From NCBI GenBank assembly GCA_964387885.1, contig CAYLYZ010000001.1, positions 210,046 to 274,045 on the forward strand: 64,000 nucleotides of DNA. Reading direction: 5' to 3'. The DNA is from JABGPL01 sp964387885. GTDB lineage: Bacteria > Electryoneota > AABM5-125-24 > Hatepunaeales > Hatepunaeaceae. Each line of letters opens with the position of its first letter. The first letter of the stretch is position 1. The position numbers were made by a program, and so were the translations under genes. Of the stretch, positions 42,624-52,028 are shown piece after piece. The notes below the pieces were generated by a model. That model saw only the letters and a program-made list of their open reading frames with translations, did not search any database and had not been told where the DNA came from.

Positions 42624-42652
42624 AATATATATCATTAGTTTCCAACAGTCAA
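42624..42652 (-). promoter_or_regulatory. Sigma70-like promoter for the hppA-sat-apr operon
   Basis: On the minus strand TTGACT (42647-42652), a 17-base spacer, and TATATT (42624-42629); each box is five of six to consensus. Transcription would begin near 42617, leaving a leader of about 110 nt before the hppA GTG. It is the best promoter candidate upstream of the sulfate-reduction genes. Confidence 0.5.
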
Positions 42653-42945
42653 GACCAGCCGTGATCAAAATCAGACCTTGTGAAAAAATTTACAACTTCG
42701 GAAGCGTCAAAAATGTTTGGATAGACAAATATTTTCTTTTCACAATTTATTTACAATTTTAACAAATATGAAAAAGTTCTTTTAGAACAAATTCTTAGTT
42801 CTGTCTAATAATTCTCTAACTATTCAAGCTCATAATTCTAAGTAGAATTGCTATATTTTAAACTGTAGACTTAAAGTGTAGAATAATTCAAAATAATTAA
42901 TAATTATTGGCGCAATTTACATTACCAGAACAATTTCTTACAAAA

Positions 42946-42973
42946 AAAAATCCCGACATTTGCCGGGATTTTT
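42946..42973 (-). terminator. Intrinsic terminator of the 42993-46592 gene
   Basis: On the minus strand the stem AAAAATCCCG / CGGGATTTTT closes on an eight-base loop and runs into nine T (complement of the A-run at 42942-42950). It begins 20 bases after the stop codon. Confidence 0.85.
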
Positions 42974-42992
42974 GTAACTCCTATCCAGCGAA

Positions 42993-45900
42993 CTAACGCA
43001 TCAAGATAACCTTAAGATTACTTGAAAGAGTTTCTGATTGTAATCTAAGAATGTAGGTTCCGGTTGGCAGTTCATCCGCTTTCAATGTCAATGAATAGTT
43101 GCCAGGTGCAAATAATCTGTTTAGAATATCCGACACCTTTTGCCCCTGTATATTATAGAGAGACGCCGTTAGTCTCATTTGATCAGGAACTCCAAAGGAA
43201 ACTACAGTTTGGTCATTAAATGGATTTGGATAAACACCGATAATCCCAAATTCAGAAGGTAATGAGGTCTTTTGTGAAATGATCTCCAATGCAGTGAAAG
43301 CATCGGGAGCATATTGATCAGATCCGGATATAATCCTGTACTCAACAGCGTTGGCTCCTGAGGACTCTCCCCATGATACTATAGTCAGTTCTTCATTGAC
43401 CAGAAATCCATCCTTTCCCGGAGACGAGTTATCATCACCCCATACTGCCACACCACCTATTCCCTCTGCATTCAGCACACCTGAACCACATAGATCCCCC
43501 TGCGAATCGAATACTCCAATTTCCATATGTTCATTTTCATCTGCAAATATCAACAATGACATATTCTCGTCTGTCCTGACTGGTAATCCGAAATATTGCA
43601 ATTCTGATTCAGCAGCCGGTTCAACTGCGGCCAACATATTTGCCTGCGGATAAACAAATTCCTGAGCCTCCTCCAGCTTCACCTGATAACCATTCAATTC
43701 CGAAAGATCACCCATATTCGTAAAGCCAAAAGCAGGTACATAGAACCTCCCATCACCATCCTTCGCAATTAGCAGGTCTTCACCTAATGGTTCGAAAGTT
43801 GTTGGCGCATCCATCTCCCACTGAGGCAGATAAGAAATCATGCTCCAACCATCACGCAGGTTGAGAACTGTCGCTGGATCTATTGCGTCTCCAGCAAATT
43901 CTATTGCGTCCTCTTCATCAAGTTTAATTTGATATCCTTCCAGTTCATTCCAGAATGGGATGTTGTTAAAGTTAAATTGAGGGCTGTAAAATCTGCCTTG
44001 ACCATCCTTTAGCAACGCAAGTGTTCCTCTTTCAACCAACGGCGCAAACATCGCAACAACATCATCCTCTTCCAGTATGATATTAAGAGAAATCAGACTC
44101 CATCCGAAAGACAGGTCAAACTGAAGCACTCGACCTAAATCCGGGACATCAAGAATCCCGCGAGTGTTCCCATCAACTGCAAAGCGCTCGTCACCGGCAA
44201 TTAACTCGAAGTTTGCAGCATACTCTCTTTCCCCATCTTCGTCCCAGACTCTGAAAGCATAGGGATCATCAACGAAGAAGCCTTCCGTGAAGTCGGTATC
44301 GGGATCATCCCCATATGCCGGGACAGTCGTAACCTGATCAAACCAGACCGATCCTCCAACGCACATCCCATCCGGTGTGAATACACCAATCTCGTCACCG
44401 AATACAGCAGCTTCCCCGAGTAGTGATAAAGAGTTTATTACAAATGTATGTCGACGTTCAGTCTCATCAAAATCAAAGAACTGCATCTCTATGCCTTCAT
44501 CTGTGACTATCAGTGTGAGTGGAATAAGAACATCATCACCAGCGGCATTCGATTCAATGACCTGAACCAATTCATAAACACCGGGCATCCAGTTACCGGC
44601 ATCAAACCTGTATGAGACTTCCAATTCTGAATCAGGATCAACTGATCCCTGCATCGGATCAATTTCAATCCACGAGGTGTTCAGGTCAAGTTCAATCCCA
44701 CGAATAACATCAGGTACTCCCTCTTCCATCAATGTCACATACATCCAGACGAGAGGATTAAACATATCAGTTATAAACAGATCTACCCCCTCATCCCCTT
44801 CCTCAGAGGTCAGATCAATGACATCAATGAATTCTCCGGTCTCTACATTAGCCTTTGTAATAAGTGCATCTGAAACATTTCTTTCATGATGGAAAACATA
44901 CAGGTTAAAACCATCAGGATCCGCAGGATGCCAGGCTATTCCATATTTTCTATGCCCATCATCAACTTCGCTAATTACATTTCCCTCAAGATCGATTTCA
45001 ACTATGTCATTTGTAGTTCCACTTGCCCATATATGACCACTTTCAGGATCGAAGGCCAGATTAGTCGTCGGATTTACAGGCGCAGGGAAATTCCTTACAA
45101 ATTCACCATCAGTGGTAATCTGATAAATTTCCCTGCCATCAGCTCCGTATAGAAACTCACCATCACTTGTCAGACCTCTCATACCATTAGAGGAAGGTTC
45201 TTCAACCGGTTGTTCGAACGTTCGTGTTAAATCTCCTTCAAGGTTGAAGACATAAATCATGTTGGGATTATCAGAATTATTCGCTCCGGAAACAAATATC
45301 TCATTCCCAAGAGAGGTGATTCCCTTGAGGCGATTGTCCTCGGTCATTCCGGATGCGTCCCATTCAAAAATTACGTCTCCGGGATCGTCACGACGGACAG
45401 GAATTGTAAATTCTGACCAGAACTCGAGAGTCCCATTACCTTCGTTTGTGATAGTAAGAACTCGATTATCAACTCCCTGCTGTGGCAACTCGACAATGAA
45501 CTCTTCGGGATCTACTCTGATCTCAGGATGAGGCAGGGCTACATTCACTTCAACAGTATCCTGGTCGGGTACTTCAAATTCATCACTCTCTACAGTATTG
45601 TAGCCCAAAGCTGAAACTGTGACAGTGTAATCTCCTTCTCCGATTTCATTTGCCCAATATATTCCCTCTTCATCGGTTTCGACATTCGTTCCATCTGAAA
45701 ACGTCACGGATGCTCCCTCGATAGGATCTTCAGTTGCGAGGTCAGTTACCTGACCAAATACCCAACCGGCAGCATCGCGGATTCTCACTGCAAGTTCAGG
45801 ATGTTCCCATTCTTCGTTATTAGCAATCTGAAAACCGCTGGAACCATCACTGTTCTGCATTCCAATCAAACCCTGTTCATGAGGACCGTTATCATCAAGA

Positions 45901-46592
45901 TATTGAAAAACAATGGCTCCGTTTGCATACAGGATGACCTGGAATGTTTTCGGACCAAATTCATCATAGATATCTTCCCAATCATAAGTCGGAACATTGA
46001 ACCACTCGACTACTAACATATTCTCATCTTCATTAGCCCAGTAAAAGATAGTTCCCCCTTCATCGGGATTAAGGTCTAACCATAACGGCGCAATAATATT
46101 GAACGGCTCTTCCTCGCTTGGGAATTGATAAATCCCATGTTCGTAATCCATGAATTCATTGCCGAATGTTATATATCCATTGCTACAGATGTTAAATTCC
46201 TCAATATTATCCCCGTAAAAAGGAAATTCAAATCCAATTTGGAATGGTCCCTGGCTGTCATCATCACTTAATTGAACAGCTCTTCCGACTTCGGTAATAT
46301 CTATCCAATCAAACTCCGGTCCCCCCTCTTCATCGGAATCAATCCATTGATAACCGAAATCATCCGGACCGCCTCGATCATCACGACGGGGTAATTCTCG
46401 CCTCAAACCTTGATGTTGAACCGGATGAATTTTATTCCAATAGGTTTGCTCTGAAGCTGTGAGCTGTTCTTTTTGTGCAATTTTAGCTTTTACCGAGTCG
46501 TAGGTAAATTGATCGTTGGCAGAGGTCGTACTTGGCGTTAAAATTACGAAAAACATAATAATCAGTATCGTATTACGAAAATATCTGAACAT
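42993..46592 (-). CDS. Giant secreted beta-rich protein with type-A T9SS-like sorting domain, paralogue A
   Basis: 1199 aa from ATG 46592, chosen because GGAGGACTT precedes it and a signal peptide follows (residues 1-25). In order: a charged linker with DRGGPDDFGYQW; a beta domain (~80-275); a carboxypeptidase-regulatory-like domain (~276-355, GQVTDLATEDPIEGASVTFS); an Ig-like segment; a propeller-like region (~405-620); two copies of a module with IGVFxxxGxCxG (about 740 and 1040); two copies of a module with KDGxGRFYxPxFxF (about 860 and 950); and from ~1116 a sorting domain (GIIGVYPNPFNDQTVVSF ... GTYILRLQSE ... LMR). It is predicted to be exported and held at the surface or released. Function unknown. 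Close tandem paralogue upstream at 46862-50458. Confidence 0.85.
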   Translation of the reverse strand: MFRYFRNTILIIMFFVILTPSTTSANDQFTYDSVKAKIAQKEQLTASEQTYWNKIHPVQHQGLRRELPRRDDRGGPDDFGYQWIDSDEEGGPEFDWIDITEVGRAVQLSDDDSQGPFQIGFEFPFYGDNIEEFNICSNGYITFGNEFMDYEHGIYQFPSEEEPFNIIAPLWLDLNPDEGGTIFYWANEDENMLVVEWFNVPTYDWEDIYDEFGPKTFQVILYANGAIVFQYLDDNGPHEQGLIGMQNSDGSSGFQIANNEEWEHPELAVRIRDAAGWVFGQVTDLATEDPIEGASVTFSDGTNVETDEEGIYWANEIGEGDYTVTVSALGYNTVESDEFEVPDQDTVEVNVALPHPEIRVDPEEFIVELPQQGVDNRVLTITNEGNGTLEFWSEFTIPVRRDDPGDVIFEWDASGMTEDNRLKGITSLGNEIFVSGANNSDNPNMIYVFNLEGDLTRTFEQPVEEPSSNGMRGLTSDGEFLYGADGREIYQITTDGEFVRNFPAPVNPTTNLAFDPESGHIWASGTTNDIVEIDLEGNVISEVDDGHRKYGIAWHPADPDGFNLYVFHHERNVSDALITKANVETGEFIDVIDLTSEEGDEGVDLFITDMFNPLVWMYVTLMEEGVPDVIRGIELDLNTSWIEIDPMQGSVDPDSELEVSYRFDAGNWMPGVYELVQVIESNAAGDDVLIPLTLIVTDEGIEMQFFDFDETERRHTFVINSLSLLGEAAVFGDEIGVFTPDGMCVGGSVWFDQVTTVPAYGDDPDTDFTEGFFVDDPYAFRVWDEDGEREYAANFELIAGDERFAVDGNTRGILDVPDLGRVLQFDLSFGWSLISLNIILEEDDVVAMFAPLVERGTLALLKDGQGRFYSPQFNFNNIPFWNELEGYQIKLDEEDAIEFAGDAIDPATVLNLRDGWSMISYLPQWEMDAPTTFEPLGEDLLIAKDGDGRFYVPAFGFTNMGDLSELNGYQVKLEEAQEFVYPQANMLAAVEPAAESELQYFGLPVRTDENMSLLIFADENEHMEIGVFDSQGDLCGSGVLNAEGIGGVAVWGDDNSSPGKDGFLVNEELTIVSWGESSGANAVEYRIISGSDQYAPDAFTALEIISQKTSLPSEFGIIGVYPNPFNDQTVVSFGVPDQMRLTASLYNIQGQKVSDILNRLFAPGNYSLTLKADELPTGTYILRLQSETLSSNLKVILMR

Positions 46593-46637
46593 AAGTCCTC
46601 CAGGCAGTTTAAGTATAACGAAATATCTACGGGTCAA

Positions 46638-46648
46638 AAGCAGTCAAA
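46638..46648 (-). promoter_or_regulatory. TTTGACTGCTT motif upstream of paralogue A
   Basis: TTTGACTGCTT (minus strand) ends 46 bases before the ATG of paralogue A. The same 11 bases end 43 bases before the ATG of paralogue B (50501-50511). A TTGACT box fits a -35 element, but no matching -10 lies at 16-18 bases in both genes, so a different sigma factor or an activator site is possible. Confidence 0.4.
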
Positions 46649-46806
46649 ATCTAAGGTTAATTAGTATGTCTAACGTAAGAACTCCAAGCGATGGTGTCAA
46701 TACATATCGATAGGGAAATCCAAAAAAGAGGTCACAATGATCTTCAAACTAAATATTTAAGAAATTTATCTCCGGGTAAAGTGATAACTAACTTTATCAA
46801 AGCAAA

Positions 46807-46840
46807 AAGAGAAATCCCGGCGCGAACCGGGATTTCTCTT
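46807..46840 (-). terminator. Intrinsic terminator of the 46862-50458 gene
   Basis: A perfect 14-bp stem (46807-46820 with 46827-46840; AAGAGAAATCCCGG / CCGGGATTTCTCTT) with a six-base loop, followed on the minus strand by a short T-run. It shares the core AATCCCGG / CCGGGATT with the terminator of the paralogue at 42946, in line with duplication of the whole transcription unit. Confidence 0.85.
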
Positions 46841-46861
46841 CTAAACTCTATTTGCGACAAG

Positions 46862-49800
46862 TTACCTCATTAAGACCACCTTTTGGATACTCGAATGAAC
46901 TCCCGATTCTAACCTCAGCAGGTAAGTTCCAGTAGGCATTTCACTTGCATTTAATGTTATGGAATGAAAACCGGGTGCAAATGCTTTAATCAGGAGATCC
47001 GCAACCTTCTGCCCCTGAATATTGTAAAGTGTTGCCTTGAGTTTCATTTGATCCGGTATACTAAAGGAAACTACAGATTGATCATTAAATGGATTCGGGT
47101 ACACTCCGATTATTCCAAACTCGGATGGGACAGATATTTCAGGCATCGTGATCTCTGCGACGGTGAAACCATCCGCTATGTAATGATCGAATCCGACAGT
47201 TACACTGTACTCCAATTCTTTTACCCCGGATGATTCATTCCAGGACATAAGACGGAGCTCCTCATTATTAATAAATCCATCCTTTATCTCAGTAGTCGGA
47301 TCATCACCCCAAACTGCTATTCCGGATACACCATATGCACTTATCACTCCTGAGCCACATAAATAATTTTCAGAATCAAATACACCTATTTCCAGATTCT
47401 CACTGAGGTCAGAGAATATCAATAAGGACATATTTTCACCTGTAGAGAGGGCTTCTCCGAAATATTGAGGTGCGAACTCTGTTGAAGGATCAACTGCTGC
47501 CATCATGTTGGCTTGTGGATAGGTGAATTCCTGAGCCTCATCCAGCTTCACCTGATAACCGTTCATTTCTGAAAGATCACCCATATTTGTAAATCCAAAG
47601 GCAGGTACAAAGAACCTGCCATCACCATCTTTTGCAATGAGCAGATTTTCTCCCAGGGATTCAAAAGTTGTCGGGGCATCCATTTCCCATTGAGGTAGAT
47701 AAGAAATCATACTCCAGCCATCTCGCAAGTCAAGAACCGTTGCCGGATCTATCGCATCTCCGGCAAATTCAATTTCGTCATCCTCTTCAAGTTTAATTTG
47801 ATATGCTTCCAGTTCATTCCAGAATGGGATGTTGTTGAAATTAAATTGAGGGCTGTAGAATCTACCCTGACCATCTTTCAACAGAGCAAGTGTTCCTCTT
47901 TCAACCAATGGGGCAAACATTGCTACGACATCATCCTCCTCAAGTATGATGTTAAGCGAAATCAGACTCCATCCGAAAGATAAATCAAATTGCAGCACTC
48001 GACCTAAATCAGGTACGTCAAGAATCCCGCGAGTATTTCCATCTACAACAAATCTCTCATCTCCGGCAATCAACTCAAAGTTCGCAGCATAGTCTCTTTC
48101 CCCATCTTCGTCCCAGATTCTGAAAGCATAGGGATCATCAACGAAGAAACCTTCTGTGAAGTCAGTGTCGGGATTATCACCATAAGCCGGAACAGTCGTT
48201 ACCTGATCAAACCAAACCGAACCTCCAACGCACATCCCATCCGGCGTGAATATGCCAATTTCATCTCCGAATTCGGCTGGCTCTCCAAGTAGTGATAATG
48301 AGTTGATTACAAAAGTGTGCCGACGCTCAGTTTCCTCGAATTCGAAGAATTGCATCTCTATCCCTTCATCAGTTACAATCAAAGTGAGAGGAATCAGAAC
48401 ATTGTCAACTTCAGCATTCGATCCAATAGCCTGTACTAATTCATAAACACCGGGCATCCAGTTGCCGGCATCAAACCTGTATGAGATTTCCAATTCGGAA
48501 TCAGGATCAACTGTTCCCTGCATCGGATCAATTTCAATCCACGAGGTGTTCAGGTCAAGTTCAATCCCACGAATAACATCCGGAACTCCCTCTTCCATTA
48601 TCGTAACATACATCCATACCAGAGGATTAAACATGTCAGTTATAAACAGATCTACCCCTTCATCCCCTTCCTCAGTTGTGAGATCAATGACGTCAATGAA
48701 TTCTCCTGTCTCTACATTCACCTTTGTAATAAGTGCATCAGATACATCTCTTTCATGATGGAAAACATATAGGTTAAAACCATCAGAATCTGCAGGATGC
48801 CAGGCTATCCCATATTTTCTATGCCCATCATCAACTTCGCTTATTACATTTCCCTCAAGATCGATTTCAACTATGTCATTTGTCGTTCCACTTGCCCATA
48901 TATGACCACTTTCAGGGTCATACGCCAGATTAGTCGTCGGATTTACGGGCGCTGGGAAATTCCTTACAAATTCACCATCAGCGGTAATCTGATAAATTTC
49001 CCTGCCATCAGCTCCGTAAAGAAACTCACCATCACTGGTTAGTCCTCTCATACCATTAGAGGAAGGTTCCTCGACAGGTTGTTCGAACGTTCGGATTAGT
49101 TCACCCTCAAGGTTGAAGACATAAATCATGTTGGGATTATCCGAATTATTCGCTCCCGAAACAAATATTTCATTACCAAGTGAAGTTATTCCCTTGAGGC
49201 GATTATCCTCAGTCATCCCGGAAGCATCCCATTCGAAAATTACATCTCCCGGATCGTCGCGACGAACGGGAATTGTTAATTCTGACCAGAATTCGAGTAA
49301 ACCATTGCCTTCGTTTGTGATAGTAAGAACTTGATTTTCAACCCCTTGCTGTGGTAATTCAACCACAAACTCTTCCGGATCAATAATTATCTCGGGATGA
49401 GGCAATGCAAAATTAATTTCGATTGTATCCTGATCGGTGACTTCGAACTCATCACTCTGAACTGAGTTATAGCATTCCATCGAAGCAATACTGGTATAGT
49501 TCCCTTCCCCTATCTCGTTTAACCAGTAAATACCATTTTCGTCGGTTTCAATGATAGTTCCTTCGGAAAGCCTCACAGTCGCACCTTCTATTGGCTCCTC
49601 GGTGTCAAGATCGATTACCTGACCGAAAACCCAACCAAACGCATCTCTGATCCTTACCGCAAGTTCCGGATGCTCGTATTCCTCATTATTCGCAACCATA
49701 AATCCTATGGAACCATCTTCATTCTGCATTCCGATCAATCCCTGTTCGTGCGGTCCATTTTCGTCAAGGTATTGGAATACGATCGCTCCATTTGCATGGA

Positions 49801-50458
49801 GAATCAGTTCAAAGGTTTTAGGTCCTAATTCATCATACCTTTCATCCCACCCAAAAGTCGGAACTTCGAACCACTCAACAACGAGCATATTTTCATCCTC
49901 GTTCGTCCAGTAAAAAACATTCTCCTGACCACCCGGATTTAAATCGAGCCAAAGAGGTGCTATTACATTATGAGGTTCACCATTATTGGGAAATTCATAA
50001 TCCCAATGTGCATATCTATCAAATTCGTTCCCGAATGTGATATACCCGTTGCTACATATGTTGAATTGTTCTTGAATTTCTCCATAAAAGGGAAACTCAA
50101 ATCCAATCTGGAACGGTCCCCCACTGTCATCATCACTTAAGGCAACACGCTCTCCAACCTCTCTTATGTCGATCCAATCAAACTCGGGACCGCCTTCTTC
50201 ATCGGAATCTACCCATTGATATCCAAAGTCGTCCGGTCCCCCTCTATCATCTCTTCGAGGATTCTCCCGCAATGGTCCCGAAGATTTTGCTGGAATAAGT
50301 TGATTCCAATACATATGTTCTGAATCGGAAAGCTGCATTTTTTGTGCAATCTTCGCTTTTACAGAATCATAATCAAAATCGTTGCTGGCTGAGGCTGTGT
50401 TTCCGGGTATACATGCGAAAATCAAAACAAGAATTATGATACTAAAAAATCTTAACAT
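46862..50458 (-). CDS. Giant secreted beta-rich protein with type-A T9SS-like sorting domain, paralogue B
   Basis: 1198 aa with the same architecture as paralogue A: signal peptide (MLRFFSIIILVLIFACIPG), charged linker, beta domain, carboxypeptidase-regulatory-like domain, propeller-like region, duplicated IGxF...CxG and KDGxGRFY modules, and the C-terminal sorting domain (GVYPNPFNDQSVVSFSIPD ... LMR). The middle (about residues 390-960) is almost identical between the two proteins, while the ends of the mature chain have diverged more. ATG preceded by GGAGGACTT, exactly as in paralogue A. Both look like tandem duplicates with separate terminators. Function unknown; adhesion, glycan binding or a surface layer are possibilities. 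Confidence 0.85.
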   Translation of the reverse strand: MLRFFSIIILVLIFACIPGNTASASNDFDYDSVKAKIAQKMQLSDSEHMYWNQLIPAKSSGPLRENPRRDDRGGPDDFGYQWVDSDEEGGPEFDWIDIREVGERVALSDDDSGGPFQIGFEFPFYGEIQEQFNICSNGYITFGNEFDRYAHWDYEFPNNGEPHNVIAPLWLDLNPGGQENVFYWTNEDENMLVVEWFEVPTFGWDERYDELGPKTFELILHANGAIVFQYLDENGPHEQGLIGMQNEDGSIGFMVANNEEYEHPELAVRIRDAFGWVFGQVIDLDTEEPIEGATVRLSEGTIIETDENGIYWLNEIGEGNYTSIASMECYNSVQSDEFEVTDQDTIEINFALPHPEIIIDPEEFVVELPQQGVENQVLTITNEGNGLLEFWSELTIPVRRDDPGDVIFEWDASGMTEDNRLKGITSLGNEIFVSGANNSDNPNMIYVFNLEGELIRTFEQPVEEPSSNGMRGLTSDGEFLYGADGREIYQITADGEFVRNFPAPVNPTTNLAYDPESGHIWASGTTNDIVEIDLEGNVISEVDDGHRKYGIAWHPADSDGFNLYVFHHERDVSDALITKVNVETGEFIDVIDLTTEEGDEGVDLFITDMFNPLVWMYVTIMEEGVPDVIRGIELDLNTSWIEIDPMQGTVDPDSELEISYRFDAGNWMPGVYELVQAIGSNAEVDNVLIPLTLIVTDEGIEMQFFEFEETERRHTFVINSLSLLGEPAEFGDEIGIFTPDGMCVGGSVWFDQVTTVPAYGDNPDTDFTEGFFVDDPYAFRIWDEDGERDYAANFELIAGDERFVVDGNTRGILDVPDLGRVLQFDLSFGWSLISLNIILEEDDVVAMFAPLVERGTLALLKDGQGRFYSPQFNFNNIPFWNELEAYQIKLEEDDEIEFAGDAIDPATVLDLRDGWSMISYLPQWEMDAPTTFESLGENLLIAKDGDGRFFVPAFGFTNMGDLSEMNGYQVKLDEAQEFTYPQANMMAAVDPSTEFAPQYFGEALSTGENMSLLIFSDLSENLEIGVFDSENYLCGSGVISAYGVSGIAVWGDDPTTEIKDGFINNEELRLMSWNESSGVKELEYSVTVGFDHYIADGFTVAEITMPEISVPSEFGIIGVYPNPFNDQSVVSFSIPDQMKLKATLYNIQGQKVADLLIKAFAPGFHSITLNASEMPTGTYLLRLESGVHSSIQKVVLMR

Positions 50459-50500
50459 AAGTCCTCCAACCTGGTTTACAGTTAAAAATCGAAAGGTTTG

Positions 50501-50550
50501 AAGCAGTCAAATCAGGTAGTTCTTGTTGCAGTCAAATTAGGTAGATCTTG
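50501..50550 (-). repeat. Direct repeat upstream of paralogue B containing the TTTGACTGC motif
   Basis: Two 23-bp copies (50503-50525 and 50528-50550) are 21/23 identical with a two-base gap, a 25-bp period. Each contains the complement of the TTTGACTGC motif seen once before paralogue A. The rest of the 209-bp spacer up to the TerC gene shows nothing recognisable. Such a spacing could host two copies of a regulator. Confidence 0.45.
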
Positions 50551-50667
50551 AGGCGGATTTATCGGGTTGTACTTGCTTGTTTAATGTAAGTATTACGAAT
50601 GTATCTGTCAATAAATGTGTCTTGATTTGCGAAAAAAACATGACAGGCTATTTTTTCTGAAGATTAG

Positions 50668-51495
50668 CTAATTATTTGCCTTTTTAACTAATATTAAGGA
50701 TAGAAGAATTGAGACCGTAAGACAGCCCATAATAATGCCTAATGACAATAGAATATTGATATGAATCCCAAGTTGCTCGATTATTATTTTCACACCAACA
50801 AAAGCAAGGATTATCCCAATCCCATATTTGAGTTTACTGAACATCTTATCAGCATGAACGAGAAGGAAATACAGGGCTCTTAAACCCATAATTGCGAACA
50901 TATTTGCTGTAAAAATAATAAAAGGATCCTGAGTGATCGCAAATGCCGCAGGAATTGAATCAATTGCGAACATTATGTCAGAGCTCTCAATTGCAACAAG
51001 AACAAGAATCATAGGCGTCCAAATCCACCTGCCCATTTTTTTCACAGCAAATTTCTGACCATGAAAATCTTTAGTAATTGGGATTTTGCTTCTAATAAAT
51101 ACAATAAGTCTGCTCTTCATTATGTCCTTATCGCTTTCCTTCTCAAACATCATTTTCAGAGCACTATAAAGAAGCAGAACACCAAATACGTAAAGAATAG
51201 GCTTGAACATTTCAACTAAAGCTACGCCAAGAAGAATGAACCCCAATCTCATCACAACAGCACCTATAATCCCCCAGGTAAGGGCTCTAAGCTGTCGGTG
51301 CGAGCCAACTCCAAAAGCCTTAAATATCATTATAAAAACGAACAAATTATCCAGCGAGAGAGACCACTCAATTATATAGCATGTAAGAAACTCACCACCT
51401 GCAACCGCGCCCTTATTATGCCAAACACCGACAGCAAATAGCATGGCGGTGGTTATCCAGACAAAGACCCAGATTAATGCTCGCTTAATTGGCAT
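50668..51495 (-). CDS. TerC/Alx-family integral membrane protein
   Basis: 275 aa, about seven to nine membrane helices. The conserved acidic signatures IIEWSLSLDNLFVFIMIFKA and VAIESSDIMFAIDSIPAAFA, with FIIFTANMFAIMGLRALYF, define the TerC/Alx family, now linked to manganese export and to metalation of exported proteins. A short spacer (6 bp) follows ogt, so the two are co-transcribed. The stop is 42 bases after a run of six T on the plus strand, not a clear terminator. Confidence 0.93.
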   Translation of the reverse strand: MPIKRALIWVFVWITTAMLFAVGVWHNKGAVAGGEFLTCYIIEWSLSLDNLFVFIMIFKAFGVGSHRQLRALTWGIIGAVVMRLGFILLGVALVEMFKPILYVFGVLLLYSALKMMFEKESDKDIMKSRLIVFIRSKIPITKDFHGQKFAVKKMGRWIWTPMILVLVAIESSDIMFAIDSIPAAFAITQDPFIIFTANMFAIMGLRALYFLLVHADKMFSKLKYGIGIILAFVGVKIIIEQLGIHINILLSLGIIMGCLTVSILLSLILVKKANN

Positions 51496-51501
51496 TAGAC
51501 A

Positions 51502-52005
51502 TTATTTCCTTGAGTTTTCCCATTCAAAATTCAGCAGCCACTTTTTAACGTCCAATCCCCCGCCGAATCCACCGAGTCCACCATCAGCATGTAACACACG
51601 ATGGCAAGGTACAAGAATTGGAATTGGATTATTCGCCATTGCTGATCCTACTGCACGAGCGGCACCGGGGTTGCCAGCTAATGCGGCGAGTTCCGAATAA
51701 GATATTGTCGATCCGAAAGGAATTTTGGCTAACTCTTCCCAAACCTTGACTCGGAATTCAGTACCATTCAATGGTGAATTTATTTTCCAGTTATCCACTT
51801 TCCCGTTGAAATAATCTGCAATGAAATTATAAGCTCTTCCAACAGCAGGAAAGTTCTCTATGTCCCGGATGATAATTCCAATCCCTGTGTCTCTGTTCTT
51901 ATCGTTTGAAAAGATTACCCGATGTAACTCTCTATTTGATCCGAAAATCCTTAATTCACCAATTGGAGTTTTTAGATCAACATGCCCTATTTGCTTATCT
52001 AACAT
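51502..52005 (-). CDS. ogt: Methylated-DNA--[protein]-cysteine S-methyltransferase
   Basis: About 167 aa. Suicide repair protein that removes methyl groups from O6-alkylguanine. It has the acceptor motif VPCHRVL and the flanking block RAVGSAMANNPIPIL, with the helix-turn-helix region FGSTISYSELAALAG. I prefer ATG 52005; TTG one codon earlier is in frame. It is followed by the TerC gene and preceded by the radical SAM gene, same strand. Confidence 0.94.
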   Translation of the reverse strand: MLDKQIGHVDLKTPIGELRIFGSNRELHRVIFSNDKNRDTGIGIIIRDIENFPAVGRAYNFIADYFNGKVDNWKINSPLNGTEFRVKVWEELAKIPFGSTISYSELAALAGNPGAARAVGSAMANNPIPILVPCHRVLHADGGLGGFGGGLDVKKWLLNFEWENSRK

Positions 52006-52028
52006 CAAGATAATGCCTTCAGTTAAAG

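Larger units (their letters stand above)
42507..42992. other. 486-bp AT-rich intergenic region
   Basis: Divides the sulfate-reduction island from the giant secreted-protein genes. It holds a good promoter facing hppA (42624-42652), a ~110-nt leader, and at the far end the terminator of the 42993 gene. The central part (about 42660-42940) is very AT-rich, with several A and T runs, and I find no gene in it. No riboswitch could be recognised. Confidence 0.6.

Noticed and set aside
46593..46637. Longer paralogue A from a start at 46637
   Set aside because: It would place 15 residues before the signal peptide and ignore the GGAGGACTT site, which is the same as in paralogue B.
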